Below, piece by piece: positions 31,702 to 41,987 of a DNA stretch of 64,000 bases. The position numbers were made by a program, and so were the translations under genes. The first letter of the stretch is position 1. The number at the start of each line of letters is the position of its first letter. Source of the DNA: Leptospira perolatii (GTDB taxonomy: Bacteria; Spirochaetota; Leptospiria; Leptospirales; Leptospiraceae); assembly GCF_002811875.1 (NCBI RefSeq), contig NZ_NPDZ01000007.1:1-64000 (forward strand), read 5' to 3'. Under the pieces are notes generated by a model. The model made no database searches. It worked only from the letters and a program-made list of their open reading frames with translations, and was not told the DNA's origin.

Positions 31702-32418
31702 ATGATTCAAAAAGAGATCGATGAGAATAGAACCAGAGAAGAGAAAATTCGGAGTCTAGACGAATTTCTGACCTGGCATCCGAAATTAGAAATCCAAGAT
31801 TTTTACAAATGGCTCTACTTCGGTGAATTCGGAGAAATTGCTGTCCAAGAGTTTTACTCCGAACGCAAGAACGCTCCTACCCTTCACTCTATGTTGCAGG
31901 AGCTCCAAAACGAGTTAGAAAGCGAAAGCCTGAGAACAAGGGTCTGGGAACCCTTGGGATTCAGCCAAAGATATATCAAGGTCTATCTGACTCCTTATTT
32001 CAAATTGGAATATCCTCTGATGAGGATCGTGAATCTGATGCAGAGATCCTCTGCGTTTCAGGGATATCGGATGAGATTCAAGTTGGATTGGATTTTGTTA
32101 AAGGACGAAATCGTTTCCAGAAACATAGGATTTACCAAACAAGAATTCATCAATTTCGAAGATAGGATCCAATTCCACCAATTACCTGAACTGGACTTCT
32201 CTGATACTTTCAAAAAGGAATATCCCGCCTCCAATCGGATCGTTGCGGCCAAGCTGTTTTTCGAATATTTTCCTGAGTTTGCTCAAGAGAATAAAGGCTT
32301 TCGGTTATTCGATGACGTATTGCCGAGTTCTGTGGAGAAAAAAGAAGATGAATTGGAGATTTTGGCGGCAGAAGAAGACGAAAAGAGCTATTCCAGATGG
32401 GAAGGCGAAGCTCTATAA
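31702..32418 (+). CDS. Conserved-looking hypothetical protein
   Basis: A 238-residue soluble protein; I do not recognise a family. It is rich in charged and aromatic residues (DEFLTWHPKLEIQDFYKWLYFG, LTPYFKLEYPLMRIVNLMQR) and has an acidic tail (VEKKEDELEILAAEEDEKS). There is no signal peptide or membrane segment. The compact helical pattern and ordinary codon use argue for a real gene. A small ORF follows after 71 bases on the same strand. Confidence 0.7.
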   Translation: MIQKEIDENRTREEKIRSLDEFLTWHPKLEIQDFYKWLYFGEFGEIAVQEFYSERKNAPTLHSMLQELQNELESESLRTRVWEPLGFSQRYIKVYLTPYFKLEYPLMRIVNLMQRSSAFQGYRMRFKLDWILLKDEIVSRNIGFTKQEFINFEDRIQFHQLPELDFSDTFKKEYPASNRIVAAKLFFEYFPEFAQENKGFRLFDDVLPSSVEKKEDELEILAAEEDEKSYSRWEGEAL

Positions 32419-32489
32419 ACTACGAAATTCAGGCTTTACAATCCTGCTAGAATGCGCTAGACTTTGCGAAAAAGGAAGATTCGCAGAAT

Positions 32490-32702
32490 ATGATGAACGA
32501 AATTAATGCAGCAGGGCAGGATAACCGAGCTGCAAGACAATTTTCGCAGTCTGAATTTACTGTCCGAAATATGCCGGATCGACTGCACCCTCTTACGAAT
32601 TTAGAAAACGTAGTCACAGGACCGAAAAATATAGCGAAGGTGGGAGTAAACACCGACGATCAAAAGGTCAGACGAGGTTATCTGATCGATCTGAACGCTT
32701 AA
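32490..32702 (+). CDS. Small hypothetical protein, 70 residues
   Basis: It begins with two adjacent ATGs (32490 and 32493), with aaaggaag about 15 bases upstream. The sequence (QDNRAARQFSQSEFTVRNMP and KVGVNTDDQKVRRGYLIDL) is polar, without repeats or membrane segments, and has normal codon use. It ends just before a strong hairpin. No function can be proposed. Confidence 0.5.
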   Translation: MMNEINAAGQDNRAARQFSQSEFTVRNMPDRLHPLTNLENVVTGPKNIAKVGVNTDDQKVRRGYLIDLNA

Positions 32703-32755
32703 TACAAACTCTGTTACAAAGTTTTAATATAGTTCAATTAAATTCTCTAGTTTTC

Positions 32756-32793
32756 TCAGATGTTACCCTAGTTTGTCCTTCGGTAACATCTGA
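32756..32793. terminator. Perfect 12-bp stem between convergent genes
   Basis: TCAGATGTTACC (32756-32767) pairs exactly with GGTAACATCTGA (32782-32793) across a 14-base loop. It lies between convergent genes ending at 32702 and 32823, so a bidirectional terminator is the simplest reading, although flanking T-runs are short (TTTTC on one side, GTTTC on the other). Confidence 0.6.
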
Positions 32794-32822
32794 GTTTCAG
32801 TTCAAACTCCGATTTCTCTCTC

Positions 32823-33242
32823 CTATTTGTTTTTTCCAAACATCTGAGCAACTTTTCCGCCTAGAAGAGCAAATCCAGGAAGAACGATCACCACTGCTAT
32901 CGCTAACCAGATAGGATGCTTAAAACTGAGTAAATTCATAGCGCCTGCTGCGAGAAAGATTCCTGCTAAGATCGCTGCATTTCTGATTCCTGTACTGGAA
33001 TCCAAGAAGACACCTAAGAACCCACCGACAAACGGTCCGACTGAATAAGAAACGATCAACATAACAAATGCACCTGCCGAAACAGAGGAAATAAATGCCT
33101 CCATTTGGGTCGGGTTACTCATATCCAGTCCTGGCGGAGGAGGGAACATCATCATACTAAGATACTGAACAGCGGATATTAAAATCATTCCGACTATCAG
33201 TGATCCGATTAAAACTAAAATTGAACGTACTATAGGAGGCAT
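32823..33242 (-). CDS. Small four-helix membrane protein of unknown function
   Basis: A 139-residue protein with about four membrane helices: ILVLIGSLIVGMILISAV, AGAFVMLIVSYSVGPFVGGF, AAILAGIFLAAGAMNL and WLAIAVVIVLPGFALLGG. A proline-rich loop (MMMFPPPPGLDM) follows the first helix. No named family is recognised. The ATG at 33242 is preceded by no strong ribosome site. Confidence 0.7.
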   Translation of the reverse strand: MPPIVRSILVLIGSLIVGMILISAVQYLSMMMFPPPPGLDMSNPTQMEAFISSVSAGAFVMLIVSYSVGPFVGGFLGVFLDSSTGIRNAAILAGIFLAAGAMNLLSFKHPIWLAIAVVIVLPGFALLGGKVAQMFGKNK

Positions 33243-33380
33243 GCGACTAAAATTAAGAAAGCATTCAGTTTATCGCAAGCTTGAAATTAATCTGGATCAA
33301 TAAAGTTCGGCAGGAACCGCTTTGGAACGAAATAAAACTCGAGAGGTCTACCTTTGTATCCATCGCAAAAGGGTTGTTAG

Positions 33381-33920
33381 ATGCTAAGAGTGCGATCAAT
33401 ACTAATTCCTGTTTCCATTGCAATATTAATTGGAAATTGTAAAAAAGAGGAACCTGTAGTAGATAACGGTTTGTCCCAAATATTACAGATTGTCGGTGTA
33501 GGAAACTGCTTGGTGCAACTTCCTCAAATGCCGATTACGGCAGTCGATCGTACTTTAGCAGTAAAAAACGGAGGCAAAATTCCGTTTATCTGGAAGTCAA
33601 TGCCAATGGCAGATCATCCGGTTGCATTGATCGAAGTGCAAAATGTTCAGGATGGAGATATTATTACTTTTAACGAAATTGATGTTGTCAATAATCCGAT
33701 CTTTAACGACCAATCTCCTACTATTTATGCGGCGAGTGATTGTCCTTTAAGCCAAGATTCTACCTTTGATAATTCCGTGGAGGTAAGGTTTAATAAGTCC
33801 GGATCAGATTCCGGACCTTATGTTTATACGAACAATCAATCCCCCGGAACCTATTTCTTTTTGTTTCACATTTATGTAGAGGGGACGAAGCCTGCCAACG
33901 CAACTGTAGAATTTCGTTAA
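33381..33920 (+). CDS. Putative lipoprotein
   Basis: A 179-residue exported protein. The N-terminus MLRVRSILIPVSIAILIGNC gives a basic n-region, a hydrophobic core and a lipobox ending at Cys20, followed by KKEEP. Leptospiral lipoboxes are relaxed, and LIGNC fits that pattern. The mature part is beta-rich and polar (ITAVDRTLAVKNGGKIPFIW, NNQSPGTYFFLFHIYVEG). No domain is recognised, and its neighbours give no hint of function. Confidence 0.75.
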   Translation: MLRVRSILIPVSIAILIGNCKKEEPVVDNGLSQILQIVGVGNCLVQLPQMPITAVDRTLAVKNGGKIPFIWKSMPMADHPVALIEVQNVQDGDIITFNEIDVVNNPIFNDQSPTIYAASDCPLSQDSTFDNSVEVRFNKSGSDSGPYVYTNNQSPGTYFFLFHIYVEGTKPANATVEFR

Positions 33921-33947
33921 GTAGACTCTAGTAACTCCAGACTCCCA

Positions 33948-35234
33948 TTAAGAACGAGAAGTTGCTTCAACAGCATGCGGTAATTCTTCTGCTTTTACCA
34001 ATTTTCTCCAAAATGGTAAAATGAGGATGACCAAGAGAATTTCCAGAAACCCGAAGATGAATGCCGTCGCTTCCAATCCTGTTGTTCTTCCGTAACTTGC
34101 CGTAAAATTTCTTTCTATTGCGACCGAAGCAATCGGACCGAGTAAGAATCCGAACGACCCAAAGCCTGTGAATCCGGTCATTACAAGCGCAGTCAGTCCG
34201 CTAGGGCAAAGTGAAGATGCCAATCTCATTGCAGGGACATACATGATTCCGGCTCCGATCCCGCATCCTACGATTGAAAAAATAAGAAGAGATTGGTCCG
34301 AAACAAATCCTGTCATCGCTTGGAATGCTCCGTACACCAAGGAACCGATCGCAACGAATAAAATACTGCCCTTCTTCCTAGACAAAATTGCAGAAGGGTA
34401 AGAGAGCGCGCTCATTAATAAAAACAGAATGCTAAAGACCAAGCCCACTTGCCCTGGCGTATAACTTAGGTCTTCCCTTAGATGAAGGTTGAACGTACTT
34501 AAAAAATATCCTACAGTGAATCGATCCAAGAAGTGAAATAAAAAAGGAATCATCAGTAGCGGAGAAAGTCGAATAGCAGCCCGAATCCCAGAAAATGAAA
34601 AATCCGGACTTTGGACAAGTTTCCAGTCCTTTAAAAATAGAAGGGCAGCGATTCCTAAAAATACGAAAATAATTGCGCCTAAATAAAAAGGCAAAAGCGG
34701 GTTCTTGTTTCCGAGAAACCCGAGCCCTTGACCGACTCCACCGCCTAACGTGAGTAACATTCCTCCTAGTCCGAAAAGGATTCCTCTTCGAAAGTAGTGG
34801 CTATTCGGATCATTTTCTCGATCGGAAAGTGAAGAAAGTAATAATCCGATTACGAAAATGTGAGCGCCGCCTTCAAGAAATCGAATTAAGAAAAGCGAGC
34901 TGAGGTTTGGCGCAAGTGGAAGTAAGGCTAAGAGAATGCCGTCCAGTATCGCAAAACCACCGATCAAATATCTTCTTGTTCCAAGTCGATCCGATAAGTA
35001 TCCTGCAACTGGAGAAAAAATAAAAGAGCCGAGCATTGCGGCGCTCTGAAACCAGGCCACGCCATAGTTGGTTCCACCTAGACGATCCTTTACGATTTCC
35101 TTAAATACCGGCACGATCATAGTGACCGGAAGCATCGCAAAAAAGATCATGCAAAGATTTGCGATTGGAAGAGAATGTGCACCCGAAAATTTTTCCCGAA
35201 AGAGTCTGTAAGAGCTTCGTATAGAATTTGGCAA
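33948..35234 (-). CDS. Major facilitator superfamily transporter
   Basis: A 428-residue protein with about 12 hydrophobic helices. The MFS A-motif is visible after helix 2 as GYLSDRLGTRRYLIGG. An acidic/polar loop (LSDRENDPNSHYFRR) lies mid-half and a long loop joins the two halves. The substrate is not evident; it resembles drug/H+ antiporters in general layout. The TTG start at 35234 has AGAGG 6 bases upstream. A promoter with overlapping dyads lies just upstream (35248-35307), suggesting regulated expression. Confidence 0.85.
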   Translation of the reverse strand: MPNSIRSSYRLFREKFSGAHSLPIANLCMIFFAMLPVTMIVPVFKEIVKDRLGGTNYGVAWFQSAAMLGSFIFSPVAGYLSDRLGTRRYLIGGFAILDGILLALLPLAPNLSSLFLIRFLEGGAHIFVIGLLLSSLSDRENDPNSHYFRRGILFGLGGMLLTLGGGVGQGLGFLGNKNPLLPFYLGAIIFVFLGIAALLFLKDWKLVQSPDFSFSGIRAAIRLSPLLMIPFLFHFLDRFTVGYFLSTFNLHLREDLSYTPGQVGLVFSILFLLMSALSYPSAILSRKKGSILFVAIGSLVYGAFQAMTGFVSDQSLLIFSIVGCGIGAGIMYVPAMRLASSLCPSGLTALVMTGFTGFGSFGFLLGPIASVAIERNFTASYGRTTGLEATAFIFGFLEILLVILILPFWRKLVKAEELPHAVEATSRS

Positions 35235-35247
35235 TCTATCCTCTTGG

Positions 35248-35307
35248 CATTGAATTCAATGTCTTTTCAGAAAACTAGATTCGATTTTTCGAATCCTTAT
35301 TCGTCAA
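35248..35307 (-). promoter_or_regulatory. Candidate promoter with two dyads upstream of the MFS gene
   Basis: Reading the minus strand, TTGACG (35307-35302) and TCGAAT (35284-35279) are 17 bases apart. An inverted repeat with arms GATTCGA and TCGAATC around TTTT (35278-35295) covers the -10. Downstream in the leader is a perfect 14-bp palindrome CATTGAATTCAATG (35248-35261), just before the ribosome site. Both dyads could bind a repressor. Confidence 0.4.
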
Positions 35308-35377
35308 TGTTTCACTGAAAGAATTGAGAGTCAATCTCGATGGAGGACTAATGTGGGGATTTACCCCTTGGAATCTT

Positions 35378-36421
35378 TTATTCCATGTCCCAAAAAAAAT
35401 CTTTATTCGTTAGTTCTTCTTTCTTGTGTTCTAGAAATTCTTCCATCTGCATAGGGATTTCTTTTTGTATCTGCGCATTCAATCTTTCCAAGTCGGCGGT
35501 TTCTTTTTCCCAATATTCATCTGTACCAAAATGAGGAAATGCGTTTGGAAAAGAAGGATCATCCCAGCGTTTTGCGATCCACGCCGAGTAATGGATGTAT
35601 CTGAGTCCTCGCAAAGGTTCTACTAACCGAAACCAGGAATCTGAAAATTCTCTAAATTCTCTGTAGCCAGCTAAGAATAGACCTCTCTCATAATCCGCCC
35701 TTGCATCTCCAAAGGGAAGAAGCATCCAGAAATCTTGCACTGCAGGCCCGGTTACGAAATCATCAAAATCGATAAAGCAGAAACTATCTGGAGTTTGTAT
35801 CAAGTTTCCTTTATGACAATCTCCATGAATTCTATGTATCGGAACTTCCTTTGAGTGTTCGTAGTATGTCTGGAACAATTGATTCGCAGCAGATTTATAC
35901 CGGTCTTGCAGCGATTTCGGAATCCACTGATCACCAAGTAGGAACTCCAAAGGAATCCGACCGAAGTTTTGCAGATTTAATTCTAACCTATGCCTACACG
36001 GCTTTACTTCTCCCACATTGTGAATTCGGGCTAACAATCTACCTAAGATTGGAAGATCTGGTTCTGAAAGTTCTTCGGTCAGTCTTCCATTTTGTGCGGG
36101 CCATAACGCATAGTAAATCCCATTCACTTCTTGAAGTGTCTCGTTATTCTGAAATGGAATTGGGCAAATTACCGGAATTTCTGCTTCGGCTAGTTCCCGT
36201 AGAAAAAAATGTTCTTCGAGTATTTGCTCTTTGGACCATCTTCCAGGACGGTAGAATTTTACGATGAGTCTGCTTCCATCTTCTGTGCCAACGTCGTACA
36301 CCCGATTTTCCAAGCTATTGAGTGCAAGGCATCGCCCGGTGACAGAAAATCCTGCGAGTTCCACAGCAGTTAGCACTGAATCAATATTCAGGCGATTGTA
36401 AAATTCCTTTCCGAGTTCCAT
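35378..36421 (-). CDS. srkA: SrkA/RdoA-like stress-response kinase
   Basis: A 347-residue protein of the aminoglycoside-phosphotransferase/kinase fold, matching SrkA (YihE). The catalytic and metal-binding parts are RIHGDCHKGNLIQTP and FCFIDFDDFVTGPAVQDFWMLLP; the latter is nearly diagnostic. N-terminal RLIVKFYRPGRWSKEQI supplies the nucleotide-binding Lys. SrkA phosphorylates Ser/Thr and counters stress-induced death in enterobacteria; its role in a spirochaete is inferred. It stands alone on the minus strand. Confidence 0.88.
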   Translation of the reverse strand: MELGKEFYNRLNIDSVLTAVELAGFSVTGRCLALNSLENRVYDVGTEDGSRLIVKFYRPGRWSKEQILEEHFFLRELAEAEIPVICPIPFQNNETLQEVNGIYYALWPAQNGRLTEELSEPDLPILGRLLARIHNVGEVKPCRHRLELNLQNFGRIPLEFLLGDQWIPKSLQDRYKSAANQLFQTYYEHSKEVPIHRIHGDCHKGNLIQTPDSFCFIDFDDFVTGPAVQDFWMLLPFGDARADYERGLFLAGYREFREFSDSWFRLVEPLRGLRYIHYSAWIAKRWDDPSFPNAFPHFGTDEYWEKETADLERLNAQIQKEIPMQMEEFLEHKKEELTNKDFFWDME

Positions 36422-36464
36422 GGTCCTAGCCTTTTCGCACCTTTAGAAATTGCTGAGAATGATT

Positions 36465-38288
36465 TTAACAGGCCAAAAGTTTTCGTCTCAAATTGCTCGA
36501 TTCTTTGAGTACAGCCCCAAGGAATAAGTCCCTTTTTCTAGAGTCTTCTAGCTTATCCTTGTGCCTCAATATATAAACTTCCGTCTTTCTGACTAAAAAA
36601 CGTAAATCTTCCCAATCCTGGATTAAATCTAGAAAATTTTCATGGATAGAGTCGTAGCTCTCTTCTTTTCTCTTTGGGTCAGAAAAGTAACTTCTTAGCT
36701 TTTCTAAAAATTGGGTGAGATCGGAGCGGAAATTTTCCGAAGTTTGGCTCGGGTTTTTTTCTGAAATCGTCCTCGGATTCCAAGGAGGTAGTTCCTTCCA
36801 AAACCATCCGTGATTCGGGAACTGTTCCAAAATAGCACTGGCATCCTGTGCGCTAATGTTTTGAACGTTCTGAATCCTTGCTCCCTGCGAATTTACGTTA
36901 TACACAGGGTAGTCTAAACTTTTTGCGGATTCTTCGAACCAATGTCGATAGAGATCCAATACATAGTCGGTCAATACATTTCCACCGCTAACAGAGGGAA
37001 CGAACCTAGTGTCTCTTTTTCTGACAATTGATTCATTAATCTTTTCTAAACTGTTTTTTCGAGATAAGAGGGTCAGCCATTTCTCGTTATGATGTGTTCC
37101 TGTAGAGTGAATCTCTCTTCCTGAATAGGCTAGGTCCTGACCGACTAAAAAGCAAGGTTGGCAGCCTAAAACCCTTAGCAGATCAAAAGCAGTGGTGGCT
37201 ACGCTTCCACCTGATTGCACATCTCCGATTGCACCCAATATTCTTTCGGCGGTTAGACTTCCCGCAGTGGCCTCCCTTCTCAATTCTCCAGAAGCGTCCA
37301 GAATGTATTTCGCGGTCAAGCTATGTACTATGGATTTGAACTTTAAGTTTCGCAGGATAGGCGGAGAACTGACCAAGTCCGCAAATAGAGGAATTTCACT
37401 ACAATTTTCTCCGAGAAAATGAAAGACAGAATGTGTCTGCGCGTCTAGAGTCATGACGCCGTCCGGGACGATTCCGTATTTTAGAAGTACTTTCAGAGAA
37501 GTATCGCAAGAAAGAAGGAAGACCTTCTCTCTGATAGAAAGAATCCAATCGCATTGCTTTCTGAGATCAGGTCCGGCTGATACAAGAAGAGAAGGCACTC
37601 CGGAAAATTTCCCTTTTAGGTGTTCTACTCTAGTTCGCGGAGAAGATTCTGAGAAAAAATTTGCAGTATTTACTAGACTATTCTTTACCCAAATCCTCTC
37701 GAATTCGAATTTCGTGAGCAAGTCGCTCATTTTAGAGGAAAGTATTTTTCTAAGCTTAGTATCAACTTCCGAGTAGAATAACTCGTCGATAGAAATGTTC
37801 GCCGCATTTCTCAAGATCCGAATTCCGGAGACTCTTTCCATCGGAAGAGATTCTACATAGTTCCAAAGAAGAGAGAGAGCTCCTTTCCCCAAGAAAAGAT
37901 GTCTACCTGGCTGCTCTAAAATTGGCTCCAACCAATTTTCCCAAAGTGGAAAAATGGATTCTGGTTCGTTATCGATCAGTAAAAGAATCTGTCCTTCCGC
38001 GAGTTTGGAGTTCACTTCTCTTAATAAATGGGGATTTCCAAGGCCAAGAACCGCGACCAAATCGGTTGATAGTATTTTTGTTCCTTCCACTTGGCGGATT
38101 GCTTGGGTACGTGGTGAAACGGAACTAGCAAGTGCTCTTTCTCCGAAGGAAAGGAAATACTCATCCTGGGTCTTGGCCCGTCCTAACCTGAATCTAAGAT
38201 GGATCGGAGGTTCTTCTCGGAAATACAGAGAAAGATAGGGCTTTTTCGCGAATATTTCTCTTGTTTTTTCCGGGAGATCGTGAGACAT
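36465..38288 (-). CDS. MAF/DUF115-family protein (motility accessory factor-like)
   Basis: About 607 residues. The central domain matches the 6-hydroxymethylpterin pyrophosphokinase MptE-like/DUF115 family: [55 protein letters not shown] and [12 protein letters not shown]. In Campylobacter and spirochaetes such proteins are tied to flagellin glycosylation and motility; that is inferred here. The true start is ATG 38288 with AGGAG 4 bases upstream. Longer reading to 38558 runs antisense over the smc P-loop codons and is not real. It is divergent from smc, 76 bases apart. Confidence 0.82.
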   Translation of the reverse strand: MSHDLPEKTREIFAKKPYLSLYFREEPPIHLRFRLGRAKTQDEYFLSFGERALASSVSPRTQAIRQVEGTKILSTDLVAVLGLGNPHLLREVNSKLAEGQILLLIDNEPESIFPLWENWLEPILEQPGRHLFLGKGALSLLWNYVESLPMERVSGIRILRNAANISIDELFYSEVDTKLRKILSSKMSDLLTKFEFERIWVKNSLVNTANFFSESSPRTRVEHLKGKFSGVPSLLVSAGPDLRKQCDWILSIREKVFLLSCDTSLKVLLKYGIVPDGVMTLDAQTHSVFHFLGENCSEIPLFADLVSSPPILRNLKFKSIVHSLTAKYILDASGELRREATAGSLTAERILGAIGDVQSGGSVATTAFDLLRVLGCQPCFLVGQDLAYSGREIHSTGTHHNEKWLTLLSRKNSLEKINESIVRKRDTRFVPSVSGGNVLTDYVLDLYRHWFEESAKSLDYPVYNVNSQGARIQNVQNISAQDASAILEQFPNHGWFWKELPPWNPRTISEKNPSQTSENFRSDLTQFLEKLRSYFSDPKRKEESYDSIHENFLDLIQDWEDLRFLVRKTEVYILRHKDKLEDSRKRDLFLGAVLKESSNLRRKLLAC

Positions 38289-38364
38289 AATACTCCTAAG
38301 CATTCCAGGATCCGCCCGATTCTGGTCACTTGCAATCAATTTCCCAAAGCTACTAAAAAATAGA

Positions 38365-41157
38365 ATGTACTTAAAAAGCCTGAATATTGTTGGATTCAAG
38401 ACTTTCGCGGATGAGACGGAAGTTCTGCTGGACCCTGGATTTACCGCAGTCGTAGGTCCTAATGGTTCTGGAAAATCGAATATAGTCGATGCATTAAAAT
38501 GGGTTTTCGGAGAAAAGTCCGCAAAAGGACTCAGAGGTGAAAAGATGGATGACGTCATCTTTCACGGTTCCGAAGCCAGAAAGCCCGCCGGATACGCCGA
38601 AGTCAGCGTAATCTTCGATAACGCCTCCAAGCTGATCAAGATGGATTATCCTACGATCAAAATCACTCGGCGTTTGTACGCAGACGGTAGTAATGAATAT
38701 TTGATCAACGACTCCAGAGTGCAAAGAAAGGATGTTGAGAAAATTCTAATGGATACCGGTATCGGAAAATCCAGCTACTCTATTATGGAGCAGGGAAAAG
38801 TGGACCGAATCCTTCACTCCAAGCCCGAGGAGAGAAGGCTGATCTTTGAAGAAGCTGCTGGAATTTCCAGATTCAAGATGGAAAGGCAAGAAGCCCTCAA
38901 AAAGTTATCCGACACAAATCAGAATCTTCTTAGAATCCAAGATATCATTAATACGATGAAAAAGGATATGGAAGTAAAGGAAAAGCAGGCAGAAAAAGCT
39001 GAGCAATACTTCCAGTACAAACAAGAGCTGGATGAAACTGATAAAATTATCCGCTTCTTGAAATTCGATAACCTTACAAGAAAATTATCCGTTTCCGAAA
39101 ACGAACTCCAAGAGATCAAAGAAAAAAACAGAGTGTTATTGGAAACGATCTCAGACGAAACCGGAAGGATAAACCAGCTCGAATCCGAAAAAAGCGACCT
39201 GGAAAAGAAGGTCGCAGAAATTGATAAGAAGTTATTAGATCATCTCACACAGACCCAAATACAAAAGGATAAGGTTGAAAATAATAAAAGAATCATACAC
39301 GATTATCGAGACCGGATTGGAGATATTAAAGAATCCTTAACTAAGGAAGAGTCTTCTCTGACCATTCTACTTCTGGAAAAGGAAAATCTGGAGAGAGAAG
39401 CTGTAGAACTCGAGGTAGAGATCAAAAATCTGGAGAATTCTATATCCGGTCTTTTGAATGGAAAATCGGATCTGGAATCCAAGATCGAAAAAGAGAACGG
39501 GTCGATCCGGGAAAAAGAATTAGGGATTCAATCCAATGATAAGCGACATGTGGAATTGCGCGAAAGGTTAAAGGAAGTCATTTACGACCTAATTTCCCAG
39601 CTGGAATCCAGAAAAAGAGAAGCTTTGGAATCCGAAGAAAAGCGCAAGCAACTGAAGGAAGCCCTACTTTCAGCCGCAGATAAATTGCATTCTGGAATAC
39701 TCTCTTTTCAAACCGGTCTTGGGATTGCAAAAGATTCCGGTGTACCTTCGGAGCTGGATTGTTTGTTAAGCGAAGTGGAAGGTCTGGAAACAGAAAATTT
39801 CAGACTTAGATTATCAGAATACTTCGAACTGGAAGACAGTCTTCGTAGCATGCTTTTTGACCGGGACGGATTCCTTTCCCAGAAAGAGGCTTTGGATCAA
39901 GAAATTGAAGATCTGATTTTAGAGAACGAAAATCACACTAGATCCATCAAAGAATCAGGACTGCTCATAGGGTCTATCCGTGAAGAGTTGGAGGAAAACC
40001 GAGAGCGGACGGTTTTTTTAGAAAAAAGAACCCTGGAATTAACTTCGGAAAGAAACGGAAAATTAGAAGCTTCTAAAACGTTTTCGGCGCGGATCACCGA
40101 AGCTGAGGATAGAATTCGTATCTCTAAGGAATCCATTCTGAATCTTGAAAATAAGAAATCGGAATTCGAAAAGGAAGTATCTGAATTAGAGCAACAGATC
40201 GAAACCAGATATAACGACTTCCTGCAGATGAGTAAGGCTCTAGACTCAGAAAAAGAGGCCCTACGCCAGATCGTAAAAGAAATCCAAGGTTTAAAGAACG
40301 AAATCCAGAAAAACCAGGACGACTATAAGAACCTTTTTCCGATTCTGACGGAAAAAGAAAAAGCAGTATCTATTTATAAGGTTCAACTCGAATCCTTCTC
40401 TGAGGAACTATACAACGACTATTCCATCTCGGAACAGGAACTCGCGGACGAATTCAAGGACAAGAAGTTCGAAAAAGGCGAGAGCGAATCCAAGTTAAAA
40501 AGACTCAAATCGGAGATTCAGCTGCTTGGTTCCATCAATCCTCTTTCGATTGATGAGTACAGAAATATCAAGGAAATATACGAACACCATCGTACTCAAA
40601 AAGAAGATATAGAAAAGTCAAAAGAAGACATTACGGAAATCTTAAAGAATATCAACGATGAGTCCGAGAAACTTTTCCGAGAGACTTTCGAAAGGATTCG
40701 GGAGAATTTCCAAGAAACTTTCTCTACCTTGTTCAACGGTGGAAGGGCTATGTTAGAACTCGTGGACAATGAGGATAACTTGAACGCCGGGATTGAAATC
40801 ATGGCGGAGCCCCCCGGAAAGCATGTGCAGAATTTAAGATTGCTCTCCGGTGGAGAAAAGTCTCTCACCGCAATTGCGCTGTTATTCGCGATCTACATGG
40901 TAAAACCTTCTCCTTTCTGCTTTTTGGATGAAATAGACGCGGCACTGGACGAGGCAAACAAGCTCAGATTTTGCCAGATTCTGGATAAGTTCAAGGATAA
41001 GTCCCAGTTCGTGGTCATTACCCATGCCCAGTCGACGATACATCGGGCAAATTCCATTTTTGGAGTAACGAACGAAGAGCCTGGAATTTCAAAGATTATC
41101 AGTTTGAGACTCGAAGAAGCTAGGGACTTTGCCGGTAAAGTCGTAGAGGCAGTCTAA
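38365..41157 (+). CDS. smc: Chromosome partition protein SMC (short form)
   Basis: It forms the condensin core for chromosome segregation. The N-terminal head has [20 protein letters not shown] and Walker [10 protein letters not shown] (31-39). The C-terminal head has the signature [14 protein letters not shown] (~826-839) and Walker [16 protein letters not shown]. Between them are long coiled coils (~165-430 and ~505-750). Total length is 930, against about 1,180 for typical bacterial SMC. The short middle (~430-505, containing [19 protein letters not shown]) shows none of the usual hinge motifs. The gene is complete and in frame. Confidence 0.92.
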   Translation: MYLKSLNIVGFKTFADETEVLLDPGFTAVVGPNGSGKSNIVDALKWVFGEKSAKGLRGEKMDDVIFHGSEARKPAGYAEVSVIFDNASKLIKMDYPTIKITRRLYADGSNEYLINDSRVQRKDVEKILMDTGIGKSSYSIMEQGKVDRILHSKPEERRLIFEEAAGISRFKMERQEALKKLSDTNQNLLRIQDIINTMKKDMEVKEKQAEKAEQYFQYKQELDETDKIIRFLKFDNLTRKLSVSENELQEIKEKNRVLLETISDETGRINQLESEKSDLEKKVAEIDKKLLDHLTQTQIQKDKVENNKRIIHDYRDRIGDIKESLTKEESSLTILLLEKENLEREAVELEVEIKNLENSISGLLNGKSDLESKIEKENGSIREKELGIQSNDKRHVELRERLKEVIYDLISQLESRKREALESEEKRKQLKEALLSAADKLHSGILSFQTGLGIAKDSGVPSELDCLLSEVEGLETENFRLRLSEYFELEDSLRSMLFDRDGFLSQKEALDQEIEDLILENENHTRSIKESGLLIGSIREELEENRERTVFLEKRTLELTSERNGKLEASKTFSARITEAEDRIRISKESILNLENKKSEFEKEVSELEQQIETRYNDFLQMSKALDSEKEALRQIVKEIQGLKNEIQKNQDDYKNLFPILTEKEKAVSIYKVQLESFSEELYNDYSISEQELADEFKDKKFEKGESESKLKRLKSEIQLLGSINPLSIDEYRNIKEIYEHHRTQKEDIEKSKEDITEILKNINDESEKLFRETFERIRENFQETFSTLFNGGRAMLELVDNEDNLNAGIEIMAEPPGKHVQNLRLLSGGEKSLTAIALLFAIYMVKPSPFCFLDEIDAALDEANKLRFCQILDKFKDKSQFVVITHAQSTIHRANSIFGVTNEEPGISKIISLRLEEARDFAGKVVEAV

Positions 41158-41165
41158 TCCTAGAA

Positions 41166-41987
41166 ATGTTGGATGAGAAGAATACCTCCGAAGACGAGCT
41201 GATAATCGCTGGTCGGAAATTTCAATCGAGACTGTTCCTTGGAACCGGAAAGTTTTCTTCGGGGAAAATGTTGAAAGCTGCGATCGAGGCCTCCGGAACA
41301 GAAGTGGTCACGGTCGCTCTTCGTAGAGTGGATCTTGATTCTTCGGAAGATGATACTTTAGCGCAGATCGATCGGTCCAAGTATTTGTTGTTACCCAATA
41401 CGAGTGGTGCCCGAAACGCCGAAGAAGCAATTCGCTTAGCAAAATTTGCAAGAGAGCTGGGAGCCGGAAATTGGCTCAAACTAGAAGTCACTCCGGATCC
41501 TGTATATCTGCTTCCGGATCCGATCGAAACCCTGAAGGCGGCGGAGATCCTCGTGAAAGAAGGCTTTGTAGTACTTCCTTATATCAACGCAGATCCTATT
41601 CTATGTAAGCATTTGGAAGAAGTCGGCTGTGCGACTGTCATGCCTTTAGGATCTCCGATCGGAACAAATCAAGGGATCAGAACCAAGGCCAATTTAGAAA
41701 TCATCATTGAACAGTCAAAGGTGCCCGTAGTAGTAGACGCCGGATTGGGCCAGCCTTCTCATGCTGCGGAAGCAATGGAAATGGGAGCGGACGCAGTGTT
41801 GGTCAATACTGCGATTGCAATCGCCAAGGATCCTGCTAAAGTAGCTTATGCGTTTCAGCTTGCCACAAAAGCAGGTAGGTTGTCCCGTAGATTTGGTGGT
41901 TCTGGAAAAGGAAGGACTGCGCAAGCTTCCAGTCCTTTGACCGGATTTTTAGAAGAAGAAACTCGCAATGTTCACGGACCTATTTGA
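41166..41987 (+). CDS. thiG: Thiazole synthase ThiG
   Basis: It forms the thiazole ring of thiamine from DXP, dehydroglycine and ThiS thiocarboxylate. The 273-residue TIM-barrel protein shows [15 protein letters not shown], the Schiff-base Lys105 in [10 protein letters not shown], the phosphate-binding [14 protein letters not shown] and [20 protein letters not shown]. It lies 8 bases after smc and overlaps thiH by 20 bases. No thiS is visible, and no TPP riboswitch precedes it. Confidence 0.95.
   Translation: MLDEKNTSEDELIIAGRKFQSRLFLGTGKFSSGKMLKAAIEASGTEVVTVALRRVDLDSSEDDTLAQIDRSKYLLLPNTSGARNAEEAIRLAKFARELGAGNWLKLEVTPDPVYLLPDPIETLKAAEILVKEGFVVLPYINADPILCKHLEEVGCATVMPLGSPIGTNQGIRTKANLEIIIEQSKVPVVVDAGLGQPSHAAEAMEMGADAVLVNTAIAIAKDPAKVAYAFQLATKAGRLSRRFGGSGKGRTAQASSPLTGFLEEETRNVHGPI

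Noticed and set aside
35351..35413. 20-codon ORF with a GGAGG site (MWGFTPWNLL...)
   Set aside because: It overlaps the 3' end of srkA antisense, and contains a GGGG/CCCC hairpin; too little to call a gene.
38289..38558. N-terminal extension of the DUF115 protein
   Set aside because: It is the antisense of the smc P-loop region; ATG 38288 has a good AGGAG site and gives a sensible N-terminus.
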